Origin: Streptomyces rimosus
Lineage (GTDB): Bacteria > Actinomycetota > Actinomycetes > Streptomycetales > Streptomycetaceae
Direction: 5' to 3'
DNA: 64,000 nt
NCBI RefSeq assembly: GCF_008704655.1
Contig: NZ_CP023688.1
Span: 2,976,001 to 3,040,000 of the forward strand
Positions 51,622-59,267 of this stretch are shown here, piece by piece. Below the pieces are notes generated by a model. That model was not told the origin of the DNA and made no database searches. It saw only the letters and a list, made by a program, of their open reading frames with translations. Every line of letters begins with the position of its first letter. Position 1 is the first letter of the stretch. The position numbers and the translations under genes are program-made.

Positions 51622-52260
51622 GTGGCTCAGTTTCGGCTCCAGGGGAGCAAAGTGCTCGCCGTCGACATGACCGGCGATGCCGTCAAGGCGAAGAACGGCT
51701 CGATGGTCGCCTACGACGGCCAGATGACGTTCAAGAAGATGACCGGCGGCGGTGACGGGCTGCGCGGCATGGTCACCCGCCGGCTGACCGGCGAACAGAT
51801 GGAAGTGATGGAGGTGAAAGGTCACGGCACCTGCTACTTCGCCGACCGCGCGAGCGAGATCAACCTCGTCCAGCTGCACGGCGAGAAGCTGTACGTGGAG
51901 GCCAGCAACCTGCTGTGCACGGACGCGGCGCTGCGCACCGGCACCACCTTCACCGGGCTGCGCGGCGCCTCCCAGGGCAACGGCCTGTTCACCACCACCG
52001 TCGAGGGCAGCGGCCAGGCCGCGCTCATCTCGGACGGCCCGGCCGTGGTGCTCCGCGTCACCAAGCAGTACCCGCTCCAGGTCGACCCGGGCGCGTACGT
52101 CGCGCACACCGGCGACCTCAAGCAGCACTTCCAGTCCGGGGTGAACTTCCGCACCTTCATGGGCGAGGGCTCCGGGGAGTCCTTCCAGATCCGTTTCGAG
52201 GGCGAGGGCCTGGTGTACGTACAGCCCAGCGAGCGCAACACGGTCGGCGGTGAGCTCTGA
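51622..52260 (+). CDS. AIM24-family protein 1
   Basis: 212 aa, GTG at 51622. AIM24/TerD-like beta-sandwich: repeated short strands with KVLAVDMTGDAVKAKNGSMVAYDGQ, GKGTCYFADRASE-like core, LYVEASNLLCTD, GNGLFTTTVEGSGQAAL, QVDPGAYVAHTGDLKQHF and GEGLVYVQPSE. The family is found in mitochondria and bacteria, with no settled molecular function. First of three tandem AIM24 genes (stop-start overlaps TGATG and GTGA), probably one operon. Confidence 0.92.
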   Translation: MAQFRLQGSKVLAVDMTGDAVKAKNGSMVAYDGQMTFKKMTGGGDGLRGMVTRRLTGEQMEVMEVKGHGTCYFADRASEINLVQLHGEKLYVEASNLLCTDAALRTGTTFTGLRGASQGNGLFTTTVEGSGQAALISDGPAVVLRVTKQYPLQVDPGAYVAHTGDLKQHFQSGVNFRTFMGEGSGESFQIRFEGEGLVYVQPSERNTVGGEL

Positions 52261-52910
52261 TGCCGTTCACCCCGGTCAACTCCCGTATCGTGCGCGCGCA
52301 GATCGGTCCGGGCCAGCGGATGTTCAGCCAGCGCGGCGCGATGCTCGCCTATCAGGGGGACGTCAGTTTCACCCCGAACATCCAGGGCGGCCAGGGCGGC
52401 ATCGGCTCGATGATCGGCCGGCGGATCGCCAACGAGGCGACTCCCCTGATGACGGTCGAGGGCAGTGGCACCGTCCTCTTCGGGCACGGCGGCCACCACG
52501 TCCACGTCGTCGACCTGACCGGCGACACCCTCTACGTCGAGGCGGACCGGCTGCTCGCCTTCGACGGGACGCTCCAGCAGGGCACGATGTTCATGGGGTC
52601 GCAGGGCGGCGTGATGGGCATGGTGCGCGGCCAGGTCACCGGCCAGGGGCTGTTCACCACCACTCTCAAGGGGCAGGGGGCGGTGGCCGTGATGGCGCAC
52701 GGCGGCGTCATCGAGCTGCCGATCACCCCGCAGCGGCCCGTCCACGTCGACCCGCAGGCGTACGTGGCGCACCGCGGCGACGTCCGCAACAAGCTCTCCA
52801 CGGCGCTGGGCTGGCGCGACATGGTCGGCCGCGGCTCGGGAGAAGCGTTCCAGCTGGAGCTGTCCGGCCAGGGCACCGTCTACGTACAGGCGTCGGAGGA
52901 GAAACTGTGA
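52260..52910 (+). CDS. AIM24-family protein 2
   Basis: 216 aa, ATG overlapping the previous stop (TGATG). Same fold: RMFSQRGAMLAYQGDVSFTP, GTVLFGHGGHHVHVVDLTGD, LYVEADRLLAFDGTLQQGTM, GQGLFTTTLKGQGAVAVMAHG, HVDPQAYVAHRGDV, GQGTVYVQASEEKL. Divergent from copies 1 and 3 in sequence, so the proteins probably form a hetero-oligomer rather than redundant copies. Confidence 0.92.
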   Translation: MPFTPVNSRIVRAQIGPGQRMFSQRGAMLAYQGDVSFTPNIQGGQGGIGSMIGRRIANEATPLMTVEGSGTVLFGHGGHHVHVVDLTGDTLYVEADRLLAFDGTLQQGTMFMGSQGGVMGMVRGQVTGQGLFTTTLKGQGAVAVMAHGGVIELPITPQRPVHVDPQAYVAHRGDVRNKLSTALGWRDMVGRGSGEAFQLELSGQGTVYVQASEEKL

Positions 52911-53692
52911 CCGGTCCCGTGGTTTTCGACCCCCACACCCTCCCCTCGGACGACAACGTCAACGACTACACCTTCAGCGTCGACCTGAACGGCCAGTGGT
53001 TCCTGCAGAAGGGGAAGATGATCGCCTACTACGGGCGGATCGACTTCCAGGGCATCGGGCACGGCGCGCTGGACCGCCTGATCGCCCACAGCTTCCATTC
53101 GCCATTGCACGCGGCGGACTGGGTCGTGGCCGAGGGCCAGGGCAAGATGCTCCTCGCCGACCGGGCGTTCGACGTGAATTCCTATGATCTGGAAAACGGC
53201 AACCTGACCATTCGCTCGGGCAACTTGCTCGCCTTTCAGCCATCTCTGTCGCTGAAGCAGTCGATCATCCCGGGCTTCCTCACGCTCATCGGCACCGGCA
53301 AGTTCGTGGCCGCCTCCAACGGCCCGGTGGTCTTCATGGAACCGCCGATCCGGGTGGACCCGCAGGCCCTGGTGGGCTGGGCCGACTGCCCTTCGCCGTG
53401 CCACCACTACGACCACCAGTACCTGCGCGGATTCCTCGGCGGCATCCGGGCGCACACCGGTCTGGGCGGGGTCTCCGGCGAGGAGCACCAGTTCGAGTTC
53501 GTGGGGGCGGGCACGGTGCTGCTCCAGTCCACCGAGCAGCTGATGCCCGAGCTGGCCACGGGTGAGGTCGTATCCGAGGCGGGCGTGCCGGGCGGGGGCG
53601 GCGGACAGGGCGAGGCAACTCGCCAAAGTGGCTCACAACTGCCGCAGCTGCCGGGCGGGCTGGGGGGCCTCCAGCGCCGCTTCGGGCTGTGA
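52907..53692 (+). CDS. AIM24-family protein 3 with C-terminal extension
   Basis: 261 aa, GTG overlapping the previous stop (GTGA). AIM24 fold (NGQWFLQKGKMIAYYGRIDF, LLADRAFDVNSYDL, TIRSGNLLAFQPSL, GTVLLQSTEQL). It differs by an insertion CPSPCHHYDHQYL after VDPQALVGWAD, with two Cys and three His suggesting metal binding, and by a Gly/Gln-rich tail. End of the array; no terminator hairpin is obvious. Confidence 0.9.
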   Translation: MTGPVVFDPHTLPSDDNVNDYTFSVDLNGQWFLQKGKMIAYYGRIDFQGIGHGALDRLIAHSFHSPLHAADWVVAEGQGKMLLADRAFDVNSYDLENGNLTIRSGNLLAFQPSLSLKQSIIPGFLTLIGTGKFVAASNGPVVFMEPPIRVDPQALVGWADCPSPCHHYDHQYLRGFLGGIRAHTGLGGVSGEEHQFEFVGAGTVLLQSTEQLMPELATGEVVSEAGVPGGGGGQGEATRQSGSQLPQLPGGLGGLQRRFGL

Positions 53693-53796
53693 GCGGTAGT
53701 CTGCGGACGGTGACCTCGAACGTCTGAGCAAGCGCCCGGCCGAGCGCCTGAGCCATGTCACAGCCATGACTTAATTCGATATTCAACTTCCACGGG

Positions 53797-53808
53797 TAGA
53801 ATTCATTC
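53797..53808 (+). promoter_or_regulatory. Leaderless -10 of MarR gene
   Basis: TAGAAT (53797-53802), close to consensus TANNNT, lies 6 nt before the ATG at 53809. The region upstream is AT-rich (TTAATTCGATATTCAAC) and no RBS is present. The -35 is weak. Confidence 0.5.
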
Positions 53809-54285
53809 ATGACGACCGACAGCGACACTCCCTGGCTGACCGACCAGGAGCAGCGTGCCTGGCGCACCCACCTGGACGTCAGCAGACTGCTGATGCACCA
53901 GCTGGAGCGGGACCTGCAGCCGTTCGGACTGACCAACAACGACTACGAGATCCTGGTCAACCTCTCCGAGGCCGAGGACCGGCGGCTGCGCATGAGCGAC
54001 CTGGCCGCCGCCACCCTGCAGTCCAAGAGCCGTCTGTCCCACCAGATCACCCGTATGGAGAACGCCGGCCTGGTGCGCCGCGAGAGCTGCGAGTCCGACC
54101 GCCGCGGGCTGTACGCGGTGCTCACGGACGAGGGCTGGGAGACCATGCGCCGGGTCGCGCCGCACCACGTCGCCTCCGTGCGGCGGCACTTCATCGACCT
54201 GTTCACCACGCAGGACCTGGAAGCGCTGCGCGCGTCCCTGACGCCGGTGGCGGAGCATCTGCGGGGGCGGCGGGGCAAGATCTGA
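53809..54285 (+). CDS. MarR-family regulator
   Basis: 158 aa, ATG at 53809 apparently at the transcript start. MarR fold: LLMHQLERDLQPFGLTNNDY, RLRMSDLAAATLQSKSRLSH, IENAGLVRRESCESDRRGLY-type wing. Cys114-like residue in the wing (SCESDRR) could be redox-active as in OhrR/MgrA relatives, but that is inference. Convergent with the kinase gene at 54398. Confidence 0.92.
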   Translation: MTTDSDTPWLTDQEQRAWRTHLDVSRLLMHQLERDLQPFGLTNNDYEILVNLSEAEDRRLRMSDLAAATLQSKSRLSHQITRMENAGLVRRESCESDRRGLYAVLTDEGWETMRRVAPHHVASVRRHFIDLFTTQDLEALRASLTPVAEHLRGRRGKI

Positions 54286-54397
54286 CGGCTGCGCCGCCGG
54301 GGGACGGTACGCGGCCGGGGGACCCGTACGTGATCGGGCGGCGCGTGGCCGGTTGTGACGCCCGGAGGGCGCAACGGTACGCCGGACGGCCGGGCCG

Positions 54398-55801
54398 CTA
54401 CGCCACCGGCAGGCGTAGTTCGAAGACCGAGCCCGTGCGGACGGCCAGTGTGCCCCCGTGCCGCCCGGCCACGTCGCGGGCGATGGCGAGGCCCAGTCCG
54501 GCCCCGCCGTCGTCACGGCTGCGGGCGTCGTCGAGCCGGACGAACCGCTCGAAGATCCGCTCCCGTTCCTCCGGCGGCACCCCGGGCCCGTCGTCCTCGA
54601 CCCGCAGCACGGCCCACTCCCCCTCGCGCGCCACACTCGCCCGTACGGACTCCCGCGCGTGCCGCTGCGCATTGTCCAGCAGATTCCCCAGCACCCGCCC
54701 GAGCTGGCTCCGCGACCCGGCGACCTCCACGCCCGCCAGCTCGCCCACCTGCACGGCGATCCGGTCGCCCACCCGCTGCGAGACCTCCTCGCGCACCAGT
54801 GCCGCCAGGTCGATCCGCGCGTCCGCCGGCCGCTCCCCCGCGTCCAGCCGCGCCAGCAGCAACAGGTCCGCCGCCAGGTTCTGCAGCCGTACGGCGTCCT
54901 CCACGGCGCCCGGCGCGTCCAGCAGCTCCGGATGCGCGATGCCCACCTCCAGCTGCGTCCGCAGGCTCGCGATCGGGCTACGCAGCTCGTGCGAGGCGTC
55001 CGCGACGAACCGCCGCTGCCGCTCCACCGACTCCTGGAGCGCGCCCAGCGTCTCGTTGGTCGTACGGGCCAGCCGGTCGATCTCGTCCCGCGAGCCCGGC
55101 TCCGGCACCCGCCGCGACAGATCCGTACTGGCCGTGATCGCCGCCATCTCCCGGCGGATGCCCTCCACCGGGCGCAGCGCCCGCCGCGTGACCAGCCAGG
55201 TCACCCCGGCCACGACCAGCAGCAGGCAGGGCAGCCCGATCAGCATCGCGGTGCGCACCGAGCCCACCGCCTCCCGCTCGGCCGCCAGCGGTGCCCCGGC
55301 CCGTACGACGGCCTTGCCGCCCTGGGTGTCCTTGGCCTCGACGGTGGCGAACCGGTAGTCCGCCGTACGGTGGCCGACCGTCGCCGTACCGCCGGTGTGC
55401 CGCGCCTTGCCCTCGACCTCGCCCGGCTTGATCTCGTGGTCGTCGTCATCGTCGTCGGAGTCGTGCGGCTGCCCGGCGGGCGGCGTCTGCCGCGCGGTGA
55501 CGGCCTTGCCGTCCACCGCCCGTACGTCGTCGCCCGCCGCCAGCACCCGGCCGTCCTCGGACAGCACCACCACCGGGCGGTCGTCGCCGTCGGGGAGGTC
55601 CAGCTTCTCGTACGGCTTGCCGGTCGCGATCTGCGTGGCGACCTCGCGGGCGGTGTTCTCCGCCTGGAGGTCGGCCTGGTCCACGAGATTGTTCTTGAGG
55701 ACCAGGAGGAGGGCAGTGCCCGCGGCGACCAGGGCGACCGCCACTACGAGGGAGGCGCCCAGCGCCGCCCGGACCCGTACCTTTCCGATGACCCTACGCA
55801 C
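54398..55801 (-). CDS. Sensor histidine kinase with acidic sensor loop
   Basis: 467 aa from GTG at 55801, overlapping the regulator by 8 nt. Helix 1 at about residues 10-35 (ALGASLVVAVALVAAGTALLL), extracytoplasmic region of about 150 residues including the run DSDDDDDDHE (about 113-122), helix 2 at about 185-205, HAMP, His[22 protein letters not shown], HATPase (LLDNAQRHARESV, GGAGLGLAIARDVAGRHGG). The poly-Asp run suggests sensing of divalent cations or cationic peptides. Pairs with the OmpR-type regulator and probably with the divergent PepSY gene. Confidence 0.93.
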   Translation of the reverse strand: MRRVIGKVRVRAALGASLVVAVALVAAGTALLLVLKNNLVDQADLQAENTAREVATQIATGKPYEKLDLPDGDDRPVVVLSEDGRVLAAGDDVRAVDGKAVTARQTPPAGQPHDSDDDDDDHEIKPGEVEGKARHTGGTATVGHRTADYRFATVEAKDTQGGKAVVRAGAPLAAEREAVGSVRTAMLIGLPCLLLVVAGVTWLVTRRALRPVEGIRREMAAITASTDLSRRVPEPGSRDEIDRLARTTNETLGALQESVERQRRFVADASHELRSPIASLRTQLEVGIAHPELLDAPGAVEDAVRLQNLAADLLLLARLDAGERPADARIDLAALVREEVSQRVGDRIAVQVGELAGVEVAGSRSQLGRVLGNLLDNAQRHARESVRASVAREGEWAVLRVEDDGPGVPPEERERIFERFVRLDDARSRDDGGAGLGLAIARDVAGRHGGTLAVRTGSVFELRLPVA

Positions 55802-56456
55802 CCGGCACCAGCCGGTACCCGGCGCCGCGCACCGTCTGGATCGCCGCGGCGCCCAGCTTGCGGCGCAGCGCGCTCACGTACACCTCGACGATGTTGTTGT
55901 CGCCCTCGTACGCGAAGTCCCACACGTGCTCCAGGATCTCGGCCTTGGACACCACCTCGCCCGCGCGCAGCGCCAGTTGCTCCAGCACGGCGAACTCCTT
56001 GGCGGTCAGCGTCACCTCCACGCCGGCGCGCTCCACGCGGTGCGCCCCCTGGTCGATGCTCAGCTCTCCCACGCGCAGCACGGGCAGCGCCGTCCGTCCG
56101 CGGCGGCGCAGCAGCGCCTTCACGCGGGCCACCAGCACCACGTACGAGAACGGCTTCGTCAGATAGTCGTCCGCGCCGGTGTCCAGCCCCTCGGCCTCGT
56201 CGTACTCGCCGTCCTTGGCCGTCAGCATCAGCACCGGCACCTCGTTGCCCGCGGCACGCAGGGCGCCGCACACGCGGTAGCCGTTCATGCCCGGCAGCAT
56301 GATGTCCAGGATCACCAGGTCGTACGTGCCCTCGCCCGCCCGGTGCAGGCCCTCCAGGCCGTCGTGCACCACATCGACCGCGTATCCCTCGGCCCGCAGT
56401 CCTCCGGCCAGGGACAAGGCCAGTCGCTTCTCGTCCTCCACGATCAACAGGCGCAT
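55794..56456 (-). CDS. OmpR-family response regulator
   Basis: 220 aa, ATG at 56456. Receiver: LLIVEDEKRLA, phospho-Asp in VILDIMLPGMNG, LMLTAKD, LTKPFSYVVL. Winged helix: VTLTAKEFAVLEQLALRAGE, NIVEVYVSALRRKL and VRGAGYRLV. CutR-like in overall sequence. First gene of the operon with the kinase; the divergent intergenic DNA contains a palindrome and three direct repeats (56476-56518) that are probably its binding sites. Confidence 0.94.
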   Translation of the reverse strand: MRLLIVEDEKRLALSLAGGLRAEGYAVDVVHDGLEGLHRAGEGTYDLVILDIMLPGMNGYRVCGALRAAGNEVPVLMLTAKDGEYDEAEGLDTGADDYLTKPFSYVVLVARVKALLRRRGRTALPVLRVGELSIDQGAHRVERAGVEVTLTAKEFAVLEQLALRAGEVVSKAEILEHVWDFAYEGDNNIVEVYVSALRRKLGAAAIQTVRGAGYRLVPGA

Positions 56457-56475
56457 GCGCCCACGATGCCACCCG

Positions 56476-56518
56476 CCACCTGAAGCCCGCTTCAGGTGGC
56501 TTCAGGTCCGCTTCAGGT
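56476..56518. promoter_or_regulatory. Palindrome plus triple CTTCAGGT direct repeats
   Basis: CCACCTGAAG (56476-56485)-CCCG-CTTCAGGTGG (56490-56499), perfect 10-bp arms, followed by direct repeats CTTCAGGT at 56490, 56500 and 56511 (10 and 11 bp apart). Lies 20 nt before the regulator gene and 67 nt before the PepSY gene, suitable for control of both. Confidence 0.75.
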
Positions 56519-56584
56519 CGGCCGCGCCACGGTGGATCACGTCATCGAGCACGACCTCACCTCATGGATCGAGGAGATATCGCC

Positions 56585-57235
56585 ATGAAGCGCAACATCG
56601 TCATTGCCTCCGTTGCCGCGGCCGCGCTGATCGGCGGCGGGGCCGCCACCGCCGTCGCTTTCGGCGGCTCCGGGGCGTCGGACACGTCGTCCGCGGCGGC
56701 CGCGTCGTCCACGCCGCGGTCCAGTGTCAGCGTGCCGGACGACGACGTGAACGAGGACGCGCGGGAGGCCAAGGCCGCGACCGTCTCCGCGCCGCAGGCC
56801 GCGGCGGCCGCGCTGAAGGCCACGCCCGGCACGGTCACCGGCATCGACCTGGACCAGGACCGGCCCGGTCTGGTCTGGGAGGTGGACGTGCTCGGCAAGG
56901 ACAACAAGTGGCACGAGGTGACGCTCGACGCCGGCAACGCGAAGGTCTTGAACCAGCGCGTCGAGCATGAGGGCGACGACGATCACGGTGTCGCGCGGGC
57001 GCGTGCCGAGCTGAAGGGGGCGTCCGTCGGTGCGGTGGCGGCTGCGGAGAAGGCGGCTGCTTCGTACGGGACGGTGACCTCCGTGGACCTGGACGATGAC
57101 CACCGCGGCAGCGCTGTGTGGGAGGTCGAGACCGTCACGAAGGACGGCAAGGAGCACAAGCTGAACGTCGACCCGCGGTCGGGGAAGGTGTCGGTCGCGC
57201 CGCGGGACGGCGACGCCGACGGGGACGATGACTGA
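56585..57235 (+). CDS. Secreted PepSY-domain protein
   Basis: 216 aa from ATG at 56585 (GAGGAG about 9 nt upstream). Signal peptide (KRNIVIASVAAAALIGGGAA), Ser/Ala-rich linker, then two PepSY-like repeats: AAAAALKATPGTVTGIDLD plus VWEVDVLGKDNKWHEVTLDA, and AAEKAAASYGTVTSVDLDDD plus VWEVETVTKDGKEHKLNVD. PepSY domains occur near proteases and two-component systems as extracytoplasmic sensors or inhibitors. Divergent from the RR-HK pair with shared operators; a likely target and possible feedback partner. Confidence 0.9.
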   Translation: MKRNIVIASVAAAALIGGGAATAVAFGGSGASDTSSAAAASSTPRSSVSVPDDDVNEDAREAKAATVSAPQAAAAALKATPGTVTGIDLDQDRPGLVWEVDVLGKDNKWHEVTLDAGNAKVLNQRVEHEGDDDHGVARARAELKGASVGAVAAAEKAAASYGTVTSVDLDDDHRGSAVWEVETVTKDGKEHKLNVDPRSGKVSVAPRDGDADGDDD

Positions 57236-57263
57236 GGGTTCGCGGCTTATGTGACGTCGCGGC

Positions 57264-57294
57264 TTGAGCCTCACGCAGCGTGAGGCTCTACGGT
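57264..57294 (+). promoter_or_regulatory. MerR-type promoter with 19-bp spacer and perfect operator
   Basis: -35 TTGAGC (57264-57269), 19-nt spacer, -10 TACGGT (57289-57294). A perfect 9-bp inverted repeat GAGCCTCAC-GCAGC-GTGAGGCTC (57266-57288) fills the spacer. This overlong-spacer layout is the hallmark of MerR-activated promoters. The transcript would begin within 1-2 nt of the ATG at 57303. Confidence 0.7.
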
Positions 57295-57302
57295 CCCGCG
57301 TC

Positions 57303-58187
57303 ATGAAGATAGTTGTGCACGACACGGCGTCCGCCATGGACAAGCTCCTCCGGCTCCCGCTGGAGGAGCGGCCCGACGCCCTGCGGGAGCTGCTCGCCCC
57401 GCTGCAGGACGCGATGTCCGTCGGGGGCGTGGACCTGATGCGGATGCATGAGATGGGCTGCGGCTTCCGGATCGACCGGGAGGACCCGCGCTACCTGGCC
57501 GCCCTGGAGCGGATGCGGGACGCGCGGGTGTGGGAGCGGGTGGAGGAACAGCTCGGTGCGGCGTGGGAGCGGCTGCGGCCCGTCGTCGCGTCGGGGCTGC
57601 GGGCCGCCGAGACCGTGCATGTGGTGCTGGTGCTCGGTGATCCGGACGACGACCTGCTGATGCGTAATGCCGGGTACACCGGGCTGGGCGGGTTTCCGGG
57701 GGCGATCCATCTGACGATGTGGCCCACGGAGGTCGGCCTGGCGAAGATCGGGCATGCCGCGGCGCATGAGCTGCACCACAACGTTCGCTACGCGAATGTG
57801 GTGTGGGATCCGGTGGCGGTCACGGTGGGCGAGCAGGTTGTGGCGGAGGGGCTGGCCGAGGCGTTCGTGCGGGAGCTGTCGGGGGCGGAGGCGATGGGGC
57901 CTTGGGCCACGGCGGTTTCCGGTGCGGAGCTGGATGCCGCGTACGAGAAGATCACCGGCGCGGTCGATGTGGCCGGGATGCCGAATCTGCCGCCGTACGT
58001 GTACGGGGACACCACTGCGCGGCGCATGGGGCTGGAGCCTGTCGGGCTGCCGGACAATGCCGGGTATGCGGTGGGGCTGCGCATCGCGGATGCGCATCTG
58101 GGTGCTTCGGGGGTGAGTGCGGCGGAGAGTGTGGGCCTGTCGGCTCGGGAGGTTCTGGCGAGTGCGGGGGTGGTTGCTGGGGCGTGA
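57303..58187 (+). CDS. DUF2268 zinc metalloprotease-like protein
   Basis: 294 aa, ATG at 57303, 8 nt after a MerR-type -10 and without an RBS, so likely leaderless. Zincin motif HELHH in AAHELHHNVRY followed by a Glu-containing helix VAEGLAEAFVRELSG fits DUF2268 predicted metalloproteases (HExxH plus downstream E). No signal peptide, hence cytoplasmic. The activator is not adjacent; it is inferred to be a MerR-family protein elsewhere. Confidence 0.88.
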   Translation: MKIVVHDTASAMDKLLRLPLEERPDALRELLAPLQDAMSVGGVDLMRMHEMGCGFRIDREDPRYLAALERMRDARVWERVEEQLGAAWERLRPVVASGLRAAETVHVVLVLGDPDDDLLMRNAGYTGLGGFPGAIHLTMWPTEVGLAKIGHAAAHELHHNVRYANVVWDPVAVTVGEQVVAEGLAEAFVRELSGAEAMGPWATAVSGAELDAAYEKITGAVDVAGMPNLPPYVYGDTTARRMGLEPVGLPDNAGYAVGLRIADAHLGASGVSAAESVGLSAREVLASAGVVAGA

Positions 58188-58230
58188 CGGGTCCCCGAGC
58201 CCGCTCCGTTTGCGGCTTTCCCGCCACCGT

Positions 58231-58256
58231 GGCTGGGGTCTTTTCAGGCCCCAGCC
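58231..58256. terminator. Hairpin between DUF2268 and meaB
   Basis: GGCTGGGGTC (58231-58240), loop TTTTCA, GGCCCCAGCC (58247-58256), one G-U pair. Between convergent genes. Confidence 0.65.
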
Positions 58257-58271
58257 CGTCCCTGCGTCGGT

Positions 58272-59240
58272 CTAGCCCGCCGTCTCTTCCCCTGTGAGTC
58301 CGGCGATCAGTTCGTCCGCCGCTGCGTACGGGTCCAGTTCTCCCGCGGTGATGCGTTCTGCCAGTACGGACAGGCGGCGGTCGCCTCGGAGGTCGCCGAT
58401 GCGTTCCCGTAGTCGGGTTACGGCGATGGTTTCGACCTCGCGGGCCGCCCTGGCCCGTCGTCGCTCCGCGAGGACGCCGTGCTCCTCGCTCCATGCCCGG
58501 TGCTTTTCGAGGGCCTCTACCAGTTCGTCGGTGCCCTGGGCTCGGGCTGCGACCGTTTTGACGATCGGGGGGCGCCAGTCGCCGGGGGCCCTTGCCTCGC
58601 CCAGGCCGAGCATGTGGTTGAGTTCGCGGGCCGTGGCGTCGGCGCCGTCGCGGTCGGCCTTGTTGACGGCGTAGACGTCGCCGATCTCCAGGATTCCGGC
58701 CTTGGCGGCCTGGATGCCGTCGCCCATGCCCGGTGCCAGGAGTACGACCGTGGTGTCGGCCTGGGAGGCGATGTCGACCTCGGACTGGCCCACGCCGACG
58801 GTCTCCACGAGGATCACGTCGCAGCCTGCGGCGTCCAGGACGCGGATCGCCTGGGGGGCGGCCCATGCCAGGCCGCCCAGATGGCCCCGGGTGGCCATGG
58901 AGCGGATGTAGACGCCGGGGTCGGAGGCGTGTTCCGACATCCGGACGCGGTCGCCGAGGAGGGCTCCGCCGGAGAAGGGGGAGGACGGGTCGACGGCGAG
59001 GACGCCGACCCGTTTGCCCGCTCGGCGGTAGGCGGTGACCAGGGCGGAGGTGGAGGTGGACTTGCCCACGCCGGGGGAGCCGGTCAGGCCCACCACATAG
59101 GCGTTGCCGGCCAGGGGAGCCAGGGCCGCCATCACTTCGCGCAGTTGCGGGGACGCCCCTTCCACCAGCGAGATCAGCCGGGCCACGGCCCGCGGCCGGC
59201 CCTGTCGTGCCTGTTCCACCAGTTCGGGGACGTCCACCAC
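58272..59240 (-). CDS. meaB: MeaB/ArgK-type GTPase, mutase chaperone
   Basis: 322 aa, GTG at 59240. G3E GTPase: P-loop GLTGSPGVGKST, Walker B VLAVDPSSPFSGGALLGDRV, VILVETVGVGQSE, NKADRDGA guanine-binding motif. MeaB protects and reactivates B12-dependent methylmalonyl-CoA mutase and relatives, and icmA lies 11 kb away on the same strand. Downstream of the thiolase gene by 27 nt, so in an operon with it. Confidence 0.94.
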   Translation of the reverse strand: MVDVPELVEQARQGRPRAVARLISLVEGASPQLREVMAALAPLAGNAYVVGLTGSPGVGKSTSTSALVTAYRRAGKRVGVLAVDPSSPFSGGALLGDRVRMSEHASDPGVYIRSMATRGHLGGLAWAAPQAIRVLDAAGCDVILVETVGVGQSEVDIASQADTTVVLLAPGMGDGIQAAKAGILEIGDVYAVNKADRDGADATARELNHMLGLGEARAPGDWRPPIVKTVAARAQGTDELVEALEKHRAWSEEHGVLAERRRARAAREVETIAVTRLRERIGDLRGDRRLSVLAERITAGELDPYAAADELIAGLTGEETAG

Positions 59241-59267
59241 TGCCCTGTTCCTCCCGGTTCGGTTGGG

